From Pyxicephalus adspersus (taxonomy: Eukaryota > Chordata > Amphibia > Anura > Pyxicephalidae), in contig NC_092858.1 in assembly GCF_032062135.1 (NCBI RefSeq), forward strand, positions 121,450,148-121,514,147: a stretch of DNA of 64,000 nt. Reading direction: 5' to 3'. The translations under genes and the position numbers were made by a program. The notes beneath the pieces were generated by a model. The model was not told the DNA's origin and made no database searches. It saw only the letters and a program-made list of their open reading frames with translations. Within the stretch, counting starts at the first letter, position 1. Each line of letters starts with the position of its first letter. Positions 10,340 to 24,150 of this stretch are shown piece after piece.

Positions 10340-12432
10340 CCATGAATCCAAGACAAAAATTCACATTCACTTTTACTTTACTAGCTCCATGCTCCTTTCA
10401 TTTAGGCTATGTGCTTATTTCAAGTAGTACCTCATTTACTGATTTGGAACCCCCCAAAAATCTTTGAAACAGAAAACAGCAATTCTAAACCCTTTTCTGG
10501 CAGGTGTTTAAAAGTATTGTGCTAGTGTTGCAGTTTTTCAGAGGTTTCATACAGTATTTTAGGTCGGCCTTCTGTAGAACTGCTTCAATACACTTAAATA
10601 GAAACACTTTCCAATTATATTGGAGGCATTCTGGTAGCAAAGCAGTTAAATATGTTCTGATAGACAGTGGATGACCCATGATCTTTTGTGACTTTTGTCA
10701 CAGTGTTTCAGTAAATGAAAGCATGACAATACCTCCTCCTCATCACTCCAATTGTCAACCGCCTTCTGCACCTTGCTTTAGGTGTCTTGATATTTAATAA
10801 AGCCAGGGTCAGTATGCAAGCCATGGAGTCTGTTCATACAAGAATCATAGTTTTTGATCTTTAAAGGTTCCCTTTAAATATATCAGATTTTCTTGACTTG
10901 TATTTAATGATTTAGACTGTGGCAGTATTGGCATGGATTTGTAAAAAAAAGTACAGTGACCCTCTACCTACTAAAATAACCACCTGATGGGATTTGGCAA
11001 GATTCATTTCTCCGGATTTTATGCTTTATTTGCATCAAACCCTTCAGATCTTTTTTTTTCTTTTGTACTTTGTTCGAATGCCTGTGATGCTTAACTCTGA
11101 CCTAGAAAGAGTCTATCACTGACTGATAAATATTGACTGTATCTGCTGTTTTTATTCCTTCACCTTCCAATATAATAGTACCTAATCATTCTTATTTATT
11201 CTGCACACAATGTAGTCTGAAATGTAGTCTGAAACAAATGATAAATGTGCTGTAAATGCAGGAAAACCTATAATTTCTTAATATATAATTCAGGTAGGGT
11301 CATAAGTACATTCCCCAATATTTACTAATTTTTTTTCTGCATTTGGAAAAGATGGCAAATATTACACTCCTTGAAATTTAGCCGTCCACATTCATGTCTG
11401 AAGGTTTACATGACAAATAATTGTATTTTGTAATAAAAATGCAATTAAATCTTATGTGACTCATTTGTTTGTATACAAATTTAGCACTAAGAAGACAGTC
11501 AGTTACAAACATTAATACTGACCTTAATAATACAACAAAAACTGCTCAATTACTGGCAGGACCCCTCAGGCATTCCAGTTGTACTGTTACTGGTTTCCCA
11601 CTAATCCCCTAAGGAAGCCTTACCGGCGAAATGCGTTGGGACTTGGAATCCAGTTTTACAGTACACTTAACATTGTATTAATAGAGGCAGTTGGCCTTTT
11701 TACTAGTACAAAAACTCCCTGTAACTGCCCTTACCTTGTTTAAGGGGACATTACAGGGACAGTATCTAATAAAACAAATAATAACAATAAGGATTGTTTC
11801 TTTGTAAATTTCAGTACTTGTAAAAGTAATTTTTGTACATATAGATAAAAAAATGTATAGCTTAAAAATCCCCTGCTCTTCCTTTTCTTTTTCTTTTCAA
11901 TCCCAAACATTAAACTTTTTTTTCTCAAAACTTTTTATTGTGGTTACAAGAAACAGGTTATATCAATTAAAAAAATATTAAAGGCATTTCAGGTGGATAG
12001 CCCTACTTTTTAGGGCATCTGTTCCTTCGCTTTGAAGCCATGAATGTCCCACTGTTCCTTCTCTGCTTGGATATTGAAGGATATGCTGTTGGAAGTGAAA
12101 GCATCTAGTAAGCTTAAAAAGGAGTCAAGAAATAATAACAGCAGATTAACTCATCGAGACAAAGAGAATAGGTCTAGGGCTTCAATAGAGGTTCAATTGA
12201 TGGTTAATATTTGTCTTTTTATTATCATATTACTTGAGTAGTCCAAACTTAAAGCTGCTTAGACATGGTATCAATAGTTAAAGTTACTGATTAGGCCAGA
12301 TAGGCGTTCACTGATCAGACACCTTCTGACTGAACCAAAGGTTCCCTGCTCTGGCTCAGGCCAATATCTGTAAAGTGTCAAATAAAACTAATTCTTGTGT
12401 CTAGGGCACTTTGTGTTTTTGATTCTTGCAAT
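10340..12432. other. AT-rich non-coding DNA
   Basis: No gene seen. At about 11608-11642 there is 'aaggaagccttaccggcgaa' followed by atgcgttggga, a motif I recall from other frog dispersed repeats, so a diverged repeat may cover about 11560-11720. Confidence 0.4.
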
Positions 12433-12645
12433 GGGCCTGATTTATTAAAGCTCTCCAAGAGCTCTTTTTGAGAAAACTGACTATCAATGTTGAACCTAGG
12501 AGATCTAGCTGGATCTGGTCCAGGACTGCAAACATTTGCCAACTAATAGCAAATTATTTTTAAAATATCTATTTTATGGAACACCCAGGTTCACCCTTAA
12601 TAGTCTATCTCCTCTAGTCTTAGAGAACTTTAATAAATCAGGCCC
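12433..12645. mobile_element. Palindromic MITE ('cctgatttattaaagct' family), copy 1
   Basis: Starts gggcctgatttattaaagct and ends with its inverse (ctttaataaatcaggccc). The internal arms are diverged but keep 'agctggatctggtccagga' and 'caggttcaccc'. A non-coding foldback element; superfamily unknown. Confidence 0.75.
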
Positions 12646-15600
12646 AATGTTCTTTGTGGCCTACAAATGATTTGTAATTTTAAATGCATTACATTTATTG
12701 GATATGTGCTTAGTCAAGGTCAGTATTTCTTTAATGTTGCATACCAGTTTTACCTAGTCTTTTCACTTGGAAAGGTTAGTAAAGTACTAGATCTGCTGTC
12801 AGGTTTTACCAATACCTGGGGCTCAGTAAAAGAGATTTAATTTTTATTCTTTCATCAATTTCACCTGAAGGAAAACCTGCAACAGGGAAGCAGATGGCAA
12901 TAAAAAGATGACAAAGATTATACCATCCCCTAAGTTCAGCAGAACTAAACTTAGATATGAAAAAAGTACTGGCACTGTGACTGTGCCAATTGATTTACTG
13001 GGAATAATACACCTTTTTCTGTGTTAAAGAAGAATTAAATTGAAAAAATCACACTTAACTTTAAGTCTGCTAATCGTTTGTTTGGGTTCCATACTGTCTT
13101 GGAATTCTCCTTCATCCTGGTGCAGAGGAAGCGTCGGGTACTGCCATCTTCCTCCATCTTGTGGGTACGTCATCTGAACTTGCACTGCGCAGGCGTGAGA
13201 TTGGGTGATGTAGCCTGCTGTAAAAAAATAATATTTTTAATTTATGTAAAAGGGTTTTCTACCCTTTTATGTAAAGTGAAAATTTTAGTTTAGGTCGCTT
13301 TATTGCTTTTGGTAATACATTCAAAACAGATTAAAAATGAATTTGTACATAATTTTTGTTAATATTTTATACTTACCTGTTTGTGCTGAAGATTTGGTTT
13401 AGCTCCATCATTGCACAGAAGAATTTTTCGGAGGTGGGTCATGGACCTGGAAATGTAGCAGTGGCAATATTTTCTCCTGTGGTCTTATAGGTATGTTTAT
13501 GTTTCTGAACAGTATGTGTTATGTAAAATCAATTATATAATCGCTGTTAAACTAAAGGCATAGCAAGGCATACAAAAACTTTCCTGAGGCATCAATATGC
13601 CTATGGACCTGGAAATGTCAATAGCATTTGCTTCAGACTGATGCTAAAAAGTTGCAATTGCACAGTTATATAATTCTAGTCTAGCTAATAGGGGTAGCTA
13701 AAAATCCTGAATATGGAAGAGAACTGGGTGAAGATGTTGGGGTCAGTGATGGAGCCAGTTTTGATTTGAAGTGCGTTCAAAAACTACAACAGGCAGGTGA
13801 GATGATTTCACTGGAGAATATCATCTGTCTTTTCTGGAATTAAAATTGACCTGCTTTTACTACTTTATTAGTATTAAAATTTTAGATTTGCTTTTTAAAA
13901 AACATAATAAAAAAGTTAAGTTTTATTTTTGTGTGGCTGTTGAAGAGTTATCTTTACTCCCTGTCTGATGAAAAATCCTTCCCAAAGAGGGCCTAAATAG
14001 CTGTGAAACTTAATAGTGATTCTAACCTACCTACTAAAAATAATAAATAAATGAATACATTGGCTAAAGATTTAGAAATTATAGAAAAAAATTTAAATTC
14101 ATCCAGACACAAGGGTGCTAATTCAGTAAAATCGGACAACAAATTGACATGAAAGCTGAGTTCTTTCTTTTGGTTGCCTATATTTTTTTTTAATTTGTGT
14201 TTTTTAAATGTATCCTAAGGATAGTGTGTATGTATTAATTATTATGTCTGTAATATAAGGCATTTATGTCTTTAGGAAGTGATATCTGCAGCAAATAGAT
14301 GCGGAGTTACAGAACAGAAGTTTTGCTATAGCATAGTCAAGGTGAGGTGCAGACTAAATATATAAAATTACATTGAACAGTGGAAAAACCAGGTTATTAA
14401 ACACATATTATTTTAGATGCTGGTGAAGGCTGTAGAAAACGTATCTCAAATATACAGGTAATTGGCCACTGTATTGTGGTGCTACTGTACAACTTGAAGG
14501 AAAGTCTTACCTTAGTCAGAGGCCATTTGCCATTTACTCATATGCTGTGAGGTCGCAGATGTAATGAGTAGTGTGACTGATGTTATAGGCCTGCCATTTT
14601 CCATAAATACCCAAGAACATGCAGCGTGAACCAAAGCTCTGATATGGGGTTGGGGTTCAGGGGATTAACAGTACTTTTTTTGCAACTGTTTTTAGACGAG
14701 GAGACTAGGAAGGTAACATATTGCAGCAATGGTGTGCACTGTAGGTATGTTATAAACTCCAGTTACATTGTCAGAAAATACCATTGAATATATTTACATT
14801 CATTTTACTAATAAATATTGGTAACTGCCTTTTCATTTAGGCCAACATCATTCAGTTCATTATAAGTTCTGGCTGTCATGGGCCTGCCTCCTGCGGCTGC
14901 ATCATCACATAGTCTAGGTTCAAAGTATTACTGCACTGCATGGCACTTAAATTATATAATTGATAGTCAGTGCAGAATTGATATATGCAGGAATCCACCA
15001 GAGATGAGATAATAATATATATATAGGTGTAGAGGCAGGAGTTGAGGGTGAAAGGGTGTGTGTGTGTGGGTTTTAGTTGTGTGGCCTGACAACCTTTCCC
15101 AGACTTCTTTAGCTGCAGTAGAAAAAAAGTTGGGTAACCAAGTTGGCAGTGCAGTTTGGCAAGTGTGATTATGTTTAGGACATGTACACAATGTGAATGT
15201 ACACAAATTAATTTGTGGGTAAAAATAACTCCCTTAAATTTGAATTGCGTAATTAGCAGTTTGGCTAAAGTCCAGTATTACATGATGAGAGCTTGTTATG
15301 TTATGTTGTATGAGCCCAATTCACCCATGCCCCTATTCATATCACATGCAAAAAGTGTGCTGGTATTGATGTAAAGCTGGAGGTATTCAAAAAAACTTTC
15401 AAATAAAAGACAAGTACCAAAAAAGCACAGGATAAAACTATGTACTTATTATATACAAATACTTAACACTTATGCACTTTTCTTGGCTGTGTGACATTTC
15501 TTGGCTGTGTGCCACCAATCCTGTATTTCCTTAAACATAGATTACTTAGTGCTTACAAAGAGATTTCACTTTATCTGATTTATTGTGGGATGCTGGATGT

Positions 15601-18600
15601 TGACAATTAAGCTTCTGTTTAATTGTGCTCCTGTTTACCAGCCAGGTTCAGCTTGTTGTTAGTTGCTTGAGAATTACAGCAGAGTATGCTGCTCAAGCAG
15701 CAGAAGCTGGATTTTAATGGTCTTTTTTGTGTGTAGAACAATGCACACTTCTGTGCAAAACCAGGCCAGTGCTGCCAGTTACTCCATGTCCCAAAAGAGA
15801 GTTGGTCTGATTATGAGACACCATCACAAGCTCTCATCTGTTCTAGAAGGAAAAAACGCATTAGCATATAAACACATACAGTACATAAATGCAGATATCT
15901 ATCTACAGAATGTAGAAAAAATAGAAATGGATAGACATGGGGAACTTTACAGCCATTGTCCTAGTAGCGAGAACGATAAAGAAATGATTATGAAGTGAAA
16001 ACGTGAGAATTGCTTTGCTTTAAACATGTTTTCCAAGATGTTCCAGAAGGAATAGTTTTAAAAGCAGTCAACTTCTGAAATGTAATAGATCTGTGCATAC
16101 ATACATGCTTTTGGCTCTAAATGAGAACCCCAAATTCTGGGTGTTGAGGAGTAAACTGAGCTGAACTCTTGATTATGATACCAAGCTAACCTGAACACTT
16201 TATCCCCTAACTGGCCCTTCTAAGCATGCTAGACAAAGTTCAATTGCCAAGGGAGGCATTATGATTTTAAATACTCCTGAGCAAACCTAAACATAAACAT
16301 AATGGGAACTCAAATTTTTAACTCACATATTTACCTTGAACACATAACAGCATACCTAACCACCAATACTCCAATACTAGATAACTCTTAGTCGATGGTA
16401 TATTTGATGTCATACTTTGTGCAATTTATGTCTTTCAATTGGTTTTAATATAACACCAAACATACAGTGAGTTCCCTTGCATATTTTGACTCCTTAATGC
16501 TTTTGTTTTACCTTTAACATCCTCCTCCTTTCATACCTAAAATGTATGCACTTGCCCTTCTGCTTACCTGTATCAGCTCCTCCTATTGCATAATTATTTA
16601 AAACACTAGGATAGCATTCTATTCAATGGTTTGTGATGAATTTTTTTGCCTCCATTCAGCTATTACTGTACTGTCTGTCATCAAAGCTTTTGCTGCATTG
16701 CAAAACCATGAATGGTATATTGGCATTTGATAGCATTGGGGGAAATCAGATGCAAACTGAGAAAAACACTGCAACATGTGATACCTTAACATACACAAAA
16801 GCTACAGTGTTGCTATCAGCTGAATAGATTATGGATGCATGTACAGTAGGTGCTTGTTCTGTCCATGTGCTACAATAAAAAAGAAGGGCTCAGTCATTTT
16901 AGAGGGCATGCCCTGTGGTGGTGTAATATATATCTACTGATAGCTCTCTACCATACACACCCTTTTATCCTCAAGCCTTTTATTACTGAGCCTGCAGCAT
17001 GGCATTTGCCTCCTGCAGAAATCTGGAGTGTATGATTGTAAATCATATTGCCCTGGTATAGCCACATGTCCGCTGGAAAGCCTCATCAACAACACAGCAA
17101 TTTTCACGTACAGCTGCGAGCAAGAAGCTTTTAAGTGCTTCCCACACTACTCATCTGTCTTCCTGGCCCTGCACCTGTAAAAATAGAAAAAAACACCAGC
17201 TAATGAATTACTTAGTGCCACACAAACCAAGGTTTCTGGTCTTAATTCTACTTGGTGACCTTACTTTGTGACATGTTATAAACTGGAAACAACCATATAT
17301 TTGTTGCACCTTTTGCTCCTTCTTTTGCTTTATGTTTGATACAGCGCCGACTAGAGTAACTACTTACCTCCAACCTTTGTCATTGCAGATCCCCTAGGAA
17401 GAGCAAACATTTCAGTGCTTCTCAAAATTTGCACTTCTAGTGGGCTTCTAGTACTATTATCTTTATTTACTCTATCAAACGCATTATTATTAAACTCATT
17501 ATAGGGGAAGGAGGGGGATGTCATTGGTTGTCCATTTTCTAGATCCAACTATCTGTATTATACAGTTACATGGCTAGACTTATAATTCTGTAACACATTT
17601 TTACTCATAGATATTGATGTCTTCTTATTGTTTCTTTAAAGCTTGTGATAAGTAGGACAAATATAAAATCACTAGTGTTACTCATAAAGGCCTCTGTTTA
17701 GTTTAAGGGATGTTCAGCAGAACAGTGGTAAATATTTGGCTTTGACCCTAGCCAAACCAATGTTTACCGTACCAGCTGCTTTACAAAATGGGCTGTTGTT
17801 AAGAAATGTGGTGGTGAGCAATTCATTGGCTGGTTGTCATCAGAAGCAGTCCCAGACCACACCTCAATGAAAGCTCTCCCTTGATCTTTGACAATGGGCA
17901 TTAATTTCCAGGAATTAAGGGTACATAGCAAGTATTATAGAGTCAAGATTTTTGCTAAAAGCTTTTCATTCAACACGGTCTTCTGCTAAATTCTTTCTTC
18001 TTATTTTTTTTACTAAGTCTTCTTTATCCCACTTTATTTTGGGTGTCCTTTTGGGTATTTTTTTTTTATTAAATACTGTCTTTCAGTTGTCATCTATCGT
18101 AGGTGCCCAAACCAGCATAGCTATCCTTTTTCAGTTCATTTTCCTTACCATCTATTGCTTGAAGTATTGATATATATGTGCTATACCAATTCATAGTATA
18201 TATTGAGTTATAAACAGCAAGTTTGGTTTTCTTTGCAACCTCTCTTTTCTCAAGAAAGCCAACTTTTAGGACATTGATGAGATGTCCAGCTGCATTTTTC
18301 CTTATTTATTCCTTTTCAACATGTCAGCTCCAAAGCATTTAATAGTATCTACCTGCTTTGTCAGTGAATTTTGGAGTCTTATTTGGTGGTACATGACATT
18401 CCTTGCTATTACCAAACTTTTCTTTTTAGCTAAATTTTTAGTTATGTTGTTTCTTTGCCAATAATATATATATATATTTTACTTATTGGCTGTTTTTTCA
18501 AAAAGTACAAGGTTGTCTGTAAACACCAATTTAGAGATATGTACTGGTTGCATTCTATAAAATGTTGAAATCACTTTGCTTATTTTGGGTTGCATGGCCT

Positions 18601-20392
18601 TTACAATTACATCTAGCATGCCAAAAAAACAAAGTGAGCTAAGGTTCTGATTGCTTGTTGGAGTTCTCCCATTGGTAGCTCAACACATTTCTGTGCATCA
18701 TACTCTTTCATATTCTTTTTTTTTCTATTCTGTTCCCTCCTCTAGTACCATGTAATACTTCATCTATCTCCTTATAATTTCGGATACATGCATGAAGATA
18801 GTCCCTTCCCTATTCCCCATTGATATGATTTAAAGGGCATTATTTGTCCTTCCTCATTGGCCTAATATAAAACCTAGAAATTATATAAACAATTATGGAC
18901 CCTGCGAATATATGGACCCTGCATTTATCACTAATTCTTTACCTTTTTATTTTGCTCATTATAGATACAGGTATGTAGTAGGGACTTACAGACTTCCAAG
19001 GCTAAATGAATTTTCATTTAATTTTTTTATTACTAACTTTTTTAATCTTGTCACTTAATTGGCAGTCACTTTTCCTGCAGTTGGATAGCTTAAACAGGTA
19101 TTTTAATCTAGAAAAAAACAACAATACCAGTTTTTATACTAAAGTTTTGCTAAAAATATAAAGTGTATAGCAGTGTACTAGTGGTTCAATTTTTTCCAAT
19201 TTCCTCATAGATTTTTTTTGCACCTCTAAGCACACTTTAACTGTTGCCCATTTGTTTTCTAATTTCCAGATATTACCAAAAAGTAGTTACAGCTGATTTT
19301 AACTGGGGGTTTCCTTTGCCATGCCTAAGAGCCCTTACCTTTACACCTACATTTATCTGCTATTCTTTGAACGGTCACCTTAGAATGCATTTCCCAGGAT
19401 CACAGAAAGTCATGGGCACACCAGAAAATGCATTTTCTCATCCCTTTTCTTTTCTGTATGCAGAAGTAAAACCTCTTTTCAAATCATGGCCCCATGTTGT
19501 TTGCAATTTCCTTAAAAGTGCACTACATAGACTATTTCTGTATTTAAACTAGGTGATCATACCCCCTAACCCTAACCCTCCTTCGAAGGGGGAGTATATG
19601 AATATTTCAGCCCAGAGGACCTTCATTTTCATAAGGAGACCCATTGCTAAACCATTCATTTTAACAAAAAAAAAAAAGTTTTTACACCAGGAATAGAAAA
19701 TTTTTCTGCATAATAGTTACATGTAAAGGCTTTGCTTGTATAGACAAAAGTTCTGGGATGGTTGCTGAGAAACATCATCATAAGTGTGATGTCAGCACTT
19801 TAAAGCTACCACTAAAGACATTCTACAACATTCTCATTTGTTTCTTCACCCCCAGCTGCATAAAGGGTTATGTGGAGAAGTGAGGGGAGCAGCCAAGTTT
19901 CTTGGCCAGTACAGAGTAGTTAGCCACTCCTAGAAGAAGGGAGGATTATGGCATGCAAAGAGCAAGAGGTCTGTTCTAGTGACGTGTCTTTCTTGCAGTC
20001 ATCACATTTTCTAGCAAGTTTAAGGTAAATTAAACATGAATAAAAAATAATTTATGGACATGTATGACTGCAAATAGGCATTAACAGTACTTGTTTGTTG
20101 TCTCTTGGCTTTTACCTGCAATTTTTAATTTGGTGAGAAAATATTTTTAATTACCTAATTTGACCTTCTTAACATTCTCCTCAGTTCAGAAACTGATCTA
20201 CGATCAACCAGAACAGGAAGATTTTTCTTCCCAGGCATCACCATCGGGACGCAGATGCCGGCTGGGCATCACCAAGTGAACACAGATGCCGGGCCGGCAG
20301 GACACCGCAGGCTCGTGAGGACCAGCTCTCAAATACCACTTTTTGTAATGAAATTTAACTCTGAGCCACACAATTATCGCCAGGGGGGTAAT
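12646..20392. other. Long AT-rich non-coding stretch
   Basis: About 7.7 kb with no recognisable host exon, RNA gene or complete element. Noted inside: a GC-richer segment at 13070-13290 with 'ccatcttcctccatcttgtg' that resembles MITE interiors; a GT run near 15057-15066; a 12-13 bp A run near 19664; a block at 17040-17175 with slightly higher GC and a pyrimidine-rich flank on the reverse strand; and two tandem telomere-like units (ccctaaccctaa) at 19563-19576. ORFs of about 100 codons (15663, 19244) show no domain. Confidence 0.45.
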
Positions 20393-20455
20393 TGTACAGC
20401 GCTGCATAATATGTTGGCGCTATATAAATCCTGTTTATTATTATTAATAATAATA
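20393..20455 (+). mobile_element. SINE/LINE 3' tail fragment
   Basis: Contains 'tgtacagcgctgcataatat', 'gttggcgctatataaatcct' and a TTATTATTATTAATAATAATA tail. Identical in design to the SINE tail at 10285-10339 and the LINE tail at 30551. The head is not recognisable upstream. Confidence 0.72.
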
Positions 20456-23085
20456 GTAAGATTTAAGGAACCTATTTTGCTGCCTGTGCTCCCCAAAGCT
20501 TTTCCTTTCCCTTCGCTATGATTCTAAGTCAGGATCTGCACACATTTTTTTATATTCTTCTAACAGACAAATACTTCTAACAGTAAATTTAGTAAAGTAT
20601 GATCTACAAATGATCAGAAAATTGAGTCAGAAAAATGCTGGCCTGTATGTGGCTTTCGAGGGTTGGAGTTGAACTCCTCTGCTCTATGCATTCACCAATT
20701 TACTTGTCATATATTGTATGTACCAAGCGTCGCATTAGACTTACATAATTGTTCATTTGGCTTAACAAAAGATTCAAGGCCTGACTCTGTAATCCTGTTA
20801 AAAGAGTTGGCATCAGTCTCCCAGATTACAATTTAAACAAAATAGCAGCCCATCTTACTCATTTTTCCTCCTGTATCAGAGATCAAGGTTCTAGAGTTAA
20901 TGATTTACCAATTAAAATAGTAACTAGCCTAAATCAAACCAGTTCTTTGTATATTTGTAAATTCTTTGTATACTTATATACCTCCTGCCATTGTCTTAAT
21001 GGTTTTGCTAATAAATCTTTGTTAATACCTATGCTTCTGCAAGACCACAATGTCTGGAATGCTTTTTCTTAAAAAAAACAACAACAAAAAAAAAAACTGA
21101 ATTAGTGGATGGAATATACCACAATTTGGGATAACACAATACATTTTCCTTTTATTCCTAATTATGCAATATGTATTGTATTTATACAAAATAATTTAAG
21201 TGTTTTCCTTTTTTCCAGACAAATTGACTAAGGTTTAGCAATTGATTTGGTCTTCCCACTCCTACCCTCCTGTTTTTTAGATATATGGTAATGCATGGTA
21301 ATGCAGCCCATATGTACTATCCCTGCCCTACATCTTTCCCCTATTGTGCTTTTCATGGAAGGTCACCTTTAAATGATGAAACCAGTGTTATATAACTTGG
21401 CAAAAGCAGCATAGAAATTTACAGTATCCTTTGGTGTAGCTTTTTTATCAGTATCACCAGCTGTTACTTTAACTAAAGTGAGCAAAATTCAAACAGCCTT
21501 TGTTTTCTTTATTATAGCCTACTGGTATTATATCTTAAAGGAGCTGTTTTTTAAGCCATGGAGGCAGTTAAAGTGCTCAATGTGTGGGGTGTGTGGGAAC
21601 ATTTTATCTTATGTTCTATCATGGCTTAGTAATAGGTGGGATATTTAGGAAACAACGGCCACAAATATTGTACAGTGGTTGTACAGTGCAGCTCCACCCT
21701 CCCATAAGTGGGCAGACAGCTTATGATCATAGATTAATATGCCCAACTAATGTGGCTGTCTACTCTTACCCTCGTTACCATATTAAAAGACAGGAAGGCC
21801 TACCATGGATTCCTAGGGAATTCCACAGACTGGAACTTTTAATATTTGACATTCAGCTTTTCTAACAAGCCTATCCGATCTTTGCTCAGTAACTATAGAT
21901 GTGAAAGTTTCGGGCACTGCACTTTTTGACTTCTGGAAATTGATCCATGTCAGATCTCCTGCAAACCTCTAAAGTTCTTGCACTCATAGCAACCATTCCA
22001 TTTTCCATCCAAACTATTTTTCTCCCAGTTCAATTAGCTGTCTATTTTACTGTTTTTAACGTTTGTGCATTTAGGAAGGAGCCACTCAGGGGTACTCCTC
22101 CTGAATTATATGCTATCATTAGTTATCTTACATACTTATTACATATATATGAATTATGTTTGAGGTTTGTACCTTTATTTGAAACAACCATCAAGGACCA
22201 TAGAAGATTTAAAAAATCACCCATGCAAAACATTTTTTAAAGTTTTGTACCCAAAGAAAAAAACAGCAATGTGTACAGTATGTTAGCAGCTAGGAAAATG
22301 TTCAGGAATACTCTTTATCCTGGCCTCTGCTGTGACCGCTGCTATCTGGTGCTGCACTGTACAACCACAGAACAACATTTGTGGCTATTGTCTCTCAAAT
22401 ATTACACTGTTTTGGCTAAAAAAATCTACCTCACCTTCACGTCTTATATTGTGGCCTAATGAAGGTGCTAAACTGCTTGTCCAGCCATTGAACAATATTG
22501 TTTTTTTTTTCTATTTGCTTCCATTGCTCCTGTACAGTCCTGTACAGTGCTATTATTGAGGTTCCTGCTGTCTCCAGCTATATTTATTAGCTGATTTTGG
22601 ACTTTGGATGGTAACTTTCAGGATATATCCTTGGTTTCTATGTAATTGGTACCTCTCATAGGTGGATCCTGAACTTATCTGCACACATGCTGTATCTTCA
22701 AAAGGGTGAGATCAGCCAAAGTAAAACAGCTAGCTTTGAAAATCCATACTGGCTTTTACTTTACTCCTCTATTAAAGCTTATTCTTTTGGTGACACCAGC
22801 ATAAGAATTAGATTTATATACTGGAATTTGTATTTACATTTATTTGCCTGGCTTTTGATTTAATGGACTCTGATTACTGTCTAAGGGAGGTTGTTTTGGA
22901 AACCTAATATACTTATTCATCCACAAAAAGTCAGCTTCTCCTGGATATGAACTAGTTATTTGTTTCCAGTGGACAATATATCAGAGTTTTACTGTATGTT
23001 TACAGTGTATTTATAATATAGGATATTTATAGGCTGGTATGGATGCCAACACTTTGGTCCATGACTTTTTAATAACTATTTTTTA
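20456..23085. other. AT-rich non-coding DNA
   Basis: No gene or element identified; ORFs at 21584 and 21947 (93 and 97 codons) have no domain I recognise. Confidence 0.45.
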
Positions 23086-23475
23086 TCTATATATATAAAA
23101 AATTAGATGTATGTATGTATGCATGTGTGTATGTATGTATGTTCCACCATCACTCAAAAATGCATAGAGACATTTCAACAAAACTTGCAATACATATCAC
23201 TGAGACTCATGTGAGTGCACCAGTCATCTATGTACAGAGCTGTGCTATATGTCAGAGCTATATTTGGATGTTTGTGTATATGTGTGTATGTCATTACTAG
23301 GAAACACATCGACACATTTCAACCAAACTTGCTAGACATATGACTCAGACTCATGTGAGTGCACTGCAGATCTTTGTACAGCACTGTGGTATATGTCAGA
23401 GGTATATTTGTATGTATGTATGTATGTGTTATATATATAGATGTGTGTATGTGATCACTAGGTAACGCATGGAGC
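23086..23475 (+). mobile_element. Helitron 5'-like tandem block
   Basis: Begins A|TCTATATATATAAAA, the usual start of many animal Helitrons, followed by (ATGT)n and 'cactcaaaaatgcatagaga', 'catttcaacaaaacttg'. A second diverged unit begins near 23270 (gtatatgtgtgtatgtcatt, cacatttcaaccaaacttg, gactcatgtgagtgcac). The two units are about 65-75% alike by eye and about 190 bp each. The 3' end was not found. Class inferred from the start signature. Confidence 0.55.
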
Positions 23476-23479
23476 TGGG

Positions 23480-24150
23480 CGTCCCTCTGTTTCCAAGCTT
23501 TATCAATTCCATCAAATCTGCTGGCAAATCAAAAGATAGCCTCCTGATCAGCCCTGGCTATTTAGCAAGCTCCCAGACTGCACTTTGTGTTCATGTAACA
23601 AGTTGTGTCTCCTTTGTGTCTCCATTGTGCTGAGCCCTTAGTTCTGTGAACTAGTTCCTGTACACCTGCTGCTTAATCCAGTGTTTCCTGTGTCAAGTTC
23701 CTGTGTTAACCCCTCGTTGTCCAGTCTTTTTATTCCCAGCCAACTTCTTTGTGCTGTTCCTGTGTTCTTGTCTGCCTGTAGATATCCCTGTTTCTCCTGT
23801 GCCTCCGGCTGTTTCCAGTGACTCCAGTGTTCCCTGTGCCTGCAGTGGCCCCTGTTTCATTGCTGTCTGTCTCCTGGATCCCTGGCTATTGACCCCTGGG
23901 GTGTGACCTGACCTCTCTTGCTTGCTGCCTGTCTCGACCCTGGCTTCCTTGACTATCCCCCTGTCTGGTGATTGGGTACCGTGCTTGCCCACCTTGGTGT
24001 GCCCATGGATCGCAACCTGGCCGTAACCAGCAGCGCAACATCTTCACCATCAGAGGCTCTGGGGAAAAACTAGTTACTGCTTAGGCTCTGCACCTTGGCC
24101 CTTCCCAGGGCTCACGCCACCTCCATATGCCCCCTAGTGTGTGTCTCTCC
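23480..24150 (+). mobile_element. LTR-like repeat, copy B
   Basis: Collinear with copy A (4560-5200): 'tggctatttagcaagctccc', 'gtgttaacccctcgttgtcc', 'ttccctgtgcctgcagtggc', 'gtgacctgacc', 'accagcagcgcaacatcttc', 'gccccctagtgtgtgtc'. Same orientation as A. No internal region beside it, so probably a solo LTR if the class is right. Ends approximate. Confidence 0.55.

Noticed and set aside
15663..15998. 111-codon forward ORF
   Set aside because: No recognisable domain or conservation clue; length within chance for 64 kb.
19563..19576. Telomere-like ccctaaccctaa
   Set aside because: Only two units; too short to be an interstitial telomere block.
23693..23992. 99-codon reverse ORF
   Set aside because: By-product of the LTR-like copy B.
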